The notes under the pieces are model-generated. The model saw only the letters and a program-made list of their open reading frames with translations, had not been told where the DNA came from and did not search any database. Shown piece after piece: positions 61,085-64,000 of a stretch of 64,000 nt of DNA (positions are counted from its first letter, which is position 1; each line of letters opens with the position of its first letter). The position numbers were made by a program, and so were the translations under genes. Origin of the DNA: RPRI01 sp051233685 (GTDB lineage: Bacteria > Desulfobacterota > Desulfobacteria > Desulfobacterales > RPRI01); assembly GCF_051233685.1 (NCBI RefSeq), contig NZ_JBAMMY010000049.1, forward strand, positions 16,044-80,043, read 5' to 3'.

Positions 61085-61213
61085 ATGGAAACTGTAATCG
61101 TAGGCGCTGGTGCTGTCCTCCGCCATGCTGGCTGGCAGGCTGGTACTTTACACTATTTTTATACTTTTTACGCCCGCCTTTTGGAGAAAATAAGACAGGG
61201 TGCGGCCATATGA
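61085..61213 (+). pseudogene. Short frame starting like a Rossmann-fold enzyme, probable remnant
   Basis: A 42-codon frame begins METVIVGAGAVL, the start of a dinucleotide-binding fold, and then loses any resemblance. Its TGA overlaps the ATG of the DUF1848 gene (ATGA), so if translated it would be coupled to it. The remainder of such a gene is not found nearby. I read it as debris of a decayed gene next to a repeat fragment. Confidence 0.3.
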
Positions 61214-62085
61214 TTATAAGTGCAAGCAGAAGAACTGATATTCCGGCTTTTTACAGCAGATGGTTTATTAACCGCATTCGTGAAGGTTTCTGCACTGTTC
61301 CCAATCCCTTCAACCCCGGACAGATTTCAAACGTTTCCTTATCTGTTGAAAATGTGGATGTAATTGTGTTCTGGACACGAAATCCCGGCCCGATTATTCC
61401 TCATCTTACAGAACTCAGGCAAAGAGGCTATCGTTATTATTTTTTATATACCCTTATGAATAACCCGAAACTTCTTGACCCCAAATCGCCTTCGGTAAAA
61501 CACTCGCTTAATATTTTTAAAAAACTGTCTGACCTTATTGGCCCCGAAAAAATTATTTGGCGCTATGATCCTGTTATATTAAGCAATATTACAGATATTG
61601 ATTTCCACAAAAAAACCTATGAAAACATAGCAGAATCTTTATGCGGTTATACTTTGCGCTGCATAATAAGTTTTGCAGAGATTTACAGAAAGATCAAAGG
61701 CAGGCTAAACATACTGTCCGACAAAGGCCTTTTGCTAAACGGATACGATGATAATATATTTGATCTTTCAGCCTTTTTAGCCCAGACTGCATCTAAATAT
61801 AATATAAAAATACAAAGCTGCGCTTTAAAGAAATATCTTGGCAAGTTTGGCATCTTGCCTGGTAAATGTATAGATGATGATTATATTGAAAAAGTTTTCA
61901 GACTTAAGCTTGATTTGAAAAAAGACCCTTTTCAGAGAAAAGAATGCGGATGTGTTGCAAGTAAAGATATAGGAATGTATAACTCATGCCTGTATCAATG
62001 CCAATATTGTTATGCAACAGGCAGTTTCGAAAAAGCAGGAATTAATTATCGCAATCATAACCCTTGTTCTCCTTCGCTGCTTTAG
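61210..62085 (+). CDS. DUF1848 family protein with C-terminal cysteine cluster
   Basis: A 291-residue protein starting MIISASRRTDIPAFYSRWF, with VDVIVFWTRNPGPIIPHL, YRYYFLYTLMNN and RYDPVIL, all typical of DUF1848. The end has CGCVASKDIG then CLYQCQYCYAT, an arrangement of cysteines resembling a radical-SAM or Fe-S site placed at the C-terminus. Function is unknown, although related proteins have been annotated near DNA repair photolyase-like radical SAM enzymes. The ATG overlaps a short upstream frame. Confidence 0.88.
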   Translation: MIISASRRTDIPAFYSRWFINRIREGFCTVPNPFNPGQISNVSLSVENVDVIVFWTRNPGPIIPHLTELRQRGYRYYFLYTLMNNPKLLDPKSPSVKHSLNIFKKLSDLIGPEKIIWRYDPVILSNITDIDFHKKTYENIAESLCGYTLRCIISFAEIYRKIKGRLNILSDKGLLLNGYDDNIFDLSAFLAQTASKYNIKIQSCALKKYLGKFGILPGKCIDDDYIEKVFRLKLDLKKDPFQRKECGCVASKDIGMYNSCLYQCQYCYATGSFEKAGINYRNHNPCSPSLL

Positions 62086-62103
62086 AAGGCGACAGGGGGA
62101 AGA

Positions 62104-62166
62104 GGTGAAAGGTGAAAGGTGAAAGGTTCAAGGTTCAAGGTGAAAGGTGAAAGGTGAAAGGTGAAA
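62104..62166 (+). repeat. Heptanucleotide tandem repeat ahead of the Smr gene
   Basis: Nine heptads in exact phase: three GGTGAAA, two GGTTCAA and four GGTGAAA, followed by a degenerate unit GGTTGAT. The AAAGG junction of the last unit (62164-62168) lies seven bases before the Smr ATG and works as its ribosome binding site. The gap before it starts at the DUF1848 stop. Confidence 0.9.
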
Positions 62167-62175
62167 GGTTGATGG

Positions 62176-62463
62176 ATGGAGTCTGTTAAAATTCCTGCAG
62201 AAGATTCAATCGATCTGCATACATTCAGACCTGAAGATATTTCCGATCTGCTCTCCGAATATTTTTTGGAATGTATGGCAAACGGTATTTATACTGTGCG
62301 TATAATTCACGGAAAGGGTAAGGGAATTCTTAAAAACAGTGTTGCCGGTATTTTAAACAAAAGTCCTTATGTCATATCATTTTTTGATTCACCGCCGGAA
62401 AGAGGTGGCTGGGGATCTACTATAGCAGAACTAACAAGAAATAATAAATTGAAGGAGAAATAA
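62176..62463 (+). CDS. Smr-domain protein
   Basis: A 95-residue stand-alone Smr domain: SIDLHTFRPEDISDLLSEYF, then TVRIIHGKGKGILKNSVAGIL and a final GGWGSTIAEL. Smr domains of MutS2 and related proteins are endonucleases or nucleic-acid binders; the DLHxF and HGKGxGxL motifs are kept. The in-frame TGA at 62170 fixes the start to the ATG at 62176. It ends 8 bp before the TraB-type gene. Confidence 0.88.
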   Translation: MESVKIPAEDSIDLHTFRPEDISDLLSEYFLECMANGIYTVRIIHGKGKGILKNSVAGILNKSPYVISFFDSPPERGGWGSTIAELTRNNKLKEK

Positions 62464-62471
62464 ATATAATA

Positions 62472-63638
62472 ATGGATACCAGCAACCACAATATGGTGCA
62501 CCGCCTGTTTGCCGAAGATAAGGAAATCGTTCTTTTAGGTACGGCTCATGTTTCAAAGGACAGTGTTGAACTTGTCAATTCGGTCATTAACGAAGAAAAG
62601 CCGGATACCGTATGTGTAGAACTCTGTGAATCAAGATATCAGGCTATAGAAAAAAAAGACTCATGGCAAAACACAAATATCGTAAAGGTAATTAAGGAAA
62701 AAAAGACATTTCTTCTTCTTTCAAACCTTATCCTCGCATCATTTCAAAAAAGAATCGCAAAAAAGTTTGATATTGTTCCTGGCCAGGAAATGATAGAGGC
62801 CATCAATGCAGGAAAATCCATCGGAGCTAAAATACATACGGCTGACAGGGATATAAGGGTAACTCTTTCAAGAGTATGGAATACCATTGGTTTTTGGGGG
62901 AAAGTAAAGCTTCTTTTTCAACTGATTCTGTCTTTAGGAGATGTCGGGGATATTACTGAAAATGACATTGAAAAGATGAAGCAGGAAGATGTGCTTGAAA
63001 CTCTTCTTGCGGAAGTAGGACAATCTCTTCCCGTATTAAAAAAGATACTGATAGATGAAAGAGATATGTATCTTGCCCAAAAAATCAAAACAGCTCCCGG
63101 AAACAAGATTGTGGCTGTAGTTGGAGCCGGCCATGTGAAAGGTATTAAAGCTTACTGGGATGATACTATTGACTTAACATCACTTGACACAGTTCCTCCC
63201 AAAAGCAGTATGTCGAATGCTTTTCAGTGGATTTTCACATCAGGCATTATCATTCTTTTTATTTACGGTTTTTATTATGGCGGAACAAAGGCCGGAACCG
63301 ACATGATAACCTGGTGGATACTCATAACCGGGGTTTTAGCCGGAGTGGGCGCAGTTATTGCGATGGCTCATCCCCTTACAATTTTATCTTCCATGCTTGC
63401 CGCACCTTTAACCACTTTGCATCCGCTTATAGCTGTAGGATGGGTTTCAGGACTTGTGGAAGCCTATTTCAGCAAACCGAAAGTTAAAGATATTGAAAGC
63501 CTGCCGGACGACATTCTTTCCGTAAGGGGTTTCTGGAGAAATAAGGTTACCAGAATACTTCTTGTAGTTGCTTTTACAAACCTGGGAGCCTCTATAGGCA
63601 CGTTTGTTGCTCTGCCTCTTATGATAAAAATGCTTTAA
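62472..63638 (+). CDS. TraB/PrgY family membrane protein
   Basis: A 388-residue protein. The N-terminal domain has the TraB signature EIVLLGTAHVSKDSVELV, then PDTVCVELCESRYQAI and VAVVGAGHVKGI. The C-terminal ~150 residues hold about four membrane segments (WIFTSGIIILFIYGFYYGG first). PrgY shuts down pheromone in enterococci; in other bacteria the role is unknown, a peptidase-like activity is suspected from the fold shared with GumN/erythromycin esterase-like proteins. It has GGAGAAATAA before the ATG. Confidence 0.9.
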   Translation: MDTSNHNMVHRLFAEDKEIVLLGTAHVSKDSVELVNSVINEEKPDTVCVELCESRYQAIEKKDSWQNTNIVKVIKEKKTFLLLSNLILASFQKRIAKKFDIVPGQEMIEAINAGKSIGAKIHTADRDIRVTLSRVWNTIGFWGKVKLLFQLILSLGDVGDITENDIEKMKQEDVLETLLAEVGQSLPVLKKILIDERDMYLAQKIKTAPGNKIVAVVGAGHVKGIKAYWDDTIDLTSLDTVPPKSSMSNAFQWIFTSGIIILFIYGFYYGGTKAGTDMITWWILITGVLAGVGAVIAMAHPLTILSSMLAAPLTTLHPLIAVGWVSGLVEAYFSKPKVKDIESLPDDILSVRGFWRNKVTRILLVVAFTNLGASIGTFVALPLMIKML

Positions 63639-63798
63639 TTGAACTTTTTATAGGAGACTGCCGTACTAAACTTATGTTTCAGGTATTGTTCATGTGTTTA
63701 TCAATGGAATATTGGTTGAAGGGAAAAAATAGGGCTAAGCAACCAGACAACAGATAAGGTACATTCCCGTTAATAAAGGTAAACAAATTGATATATCG

Positions 63799-64000
63799 TT
63801 AACAAGTTACCGGATTAATGGATTTGTTGGCGAGTTCATATTCAAAGGGTGTAAGCCCTAATCTTGTTTTCTATGCACCATCTTTTGGCATAGACTTCAA
63901 GGATATCCTTCATGGGCAAAGCCTTGTTGTTGGTTATAACAAATGTGGGCCTGCTTCGGCCATGATCTTTTATTACAATTTGACGGAATATATGACTACA
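63799..64000 (-). pseudogene. Frameshifted transposase remnant at the right edge
   Basis: Read on minus from the window edge, one frame gives IVIKDHGRSRPTFVITNNKA then LPMKDILEVYAKRWCIENK and stops at 63842. The last part resembles the C-terminal end of DDE transposases (VITN....L....I...Y..RW.IEN). Another phase then continues TRLGLTPFEYELANKS to a stop at 63799, similar to an integrase-type end. Either a frameshift broke the gene or two ends were joined. Between it and the TraB gene (63639-63798) I see nothing recognisable. The rest is beyond the window. Confidence 0.6.

Noticed and set aside
1..64000. tRNA, rRNA, CRISPR array or prophage genes
   Set aside because: None was seen on reading; small RNAs without protein cannot be excluded without a covariance-model search.

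Overview
The window reads as chromosomal DNA of an anaerobic, flagellated, Gram-negative bacterium, most likely a sulfate-reducing member of Desulfobacterota (Desulfobacterales-like). The reasons are AT-leaning protein-coding DNA, pyruvate:ferredoxin oxidoreductase, a nickel CO dehydrogenase with its ferredoxin and flavoprotein, a MetF-type methylene-tetrahydrofolate reductase, a DUF3786 protein, and an 'orange protein'-like cluster of Mrp/ParA ATPases and NifX-type metallocluster proteins beside a sigma-54 activator. An LptE-type lipoprotein and flagellar L- and P-ring genes show an outer membrane. The taxonomic call is inference; no rRNA or tRNA gene was seen.

Layout. (1) 1-17000, plus strand: a flagellar locus. 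It runs flhB(end)-flhA-flhF-flhG-fliA-FliL-like-two small genes-fliK-like-fhlB. Then, behind a textbook sigma-54 promoter, come flgF-flgG-flgA-flgH-flgI-flgJ, and behind a candidate sigma-28 promoter flgN-flgK-flgL-csrA-fliW. Export gate, placement factors, sigma-28, hook-length control, rod, rings, hook-filament junction and the CsrA/FliW translational switch are together; flgM is not at its usual place. (2) 17040-25233: a cupin gene and PFOR on minus, divergent from cooS-cooF-FAD oxidoreductase on plus (pyruvate and CO oxidation feeding ferredoxin and pyridine nucleotide). (3) 25316-28754, minus: a CheY, a pseudo-receiver-CheX protein and a pseudo-receiver-PilZ-PilZ-Ser/Thr kinase. (4) 28955-31239: a SnoaL-like protein, DUF3786 and metF. 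(5) 31287-40493, plus: a sigma-54 activator with a cysteine-bearing PAS domain, a candidate sigma-54 promoter, then DUF5320, NifX-like, Mrp, a small CPxC protein, two ParA-ferredoxin ATPases, two more NifX-like proteins, a receiver, a CGGC protein and a CoA-disulfide reductase/rhodanese. (6) 40756-51175, minus: MBL hydrolase, topA, dprA, secF, secD, yajC, purB and RNase G. (7) 51669-63638, mostly plus: leuS-lptE, rpsT (minus), murJ-ftsB, a TPR protein, YqgE, a secreted basic protein, a second divergent murJ, DUF1848, Smr and TraB. (8) The right edge holds a broken transposase on minus.

The most distinctive content is the extended orange-protein-like cluster, which unites a dedicated sigma-54 regulator with ATPases and cluster carriers likely to handle metal-sulfur clusters, and the signalling trio built around pseudo-receivers. 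Several dispersed repeats stand out. One is a 142-166 bp element with terminal inverted repeats, present in two full copies plus one end fragment. Another is a 77 bp palindrome, and a third is a heptanucleotide array that supplies the ribosome binding site of the Smr gene.
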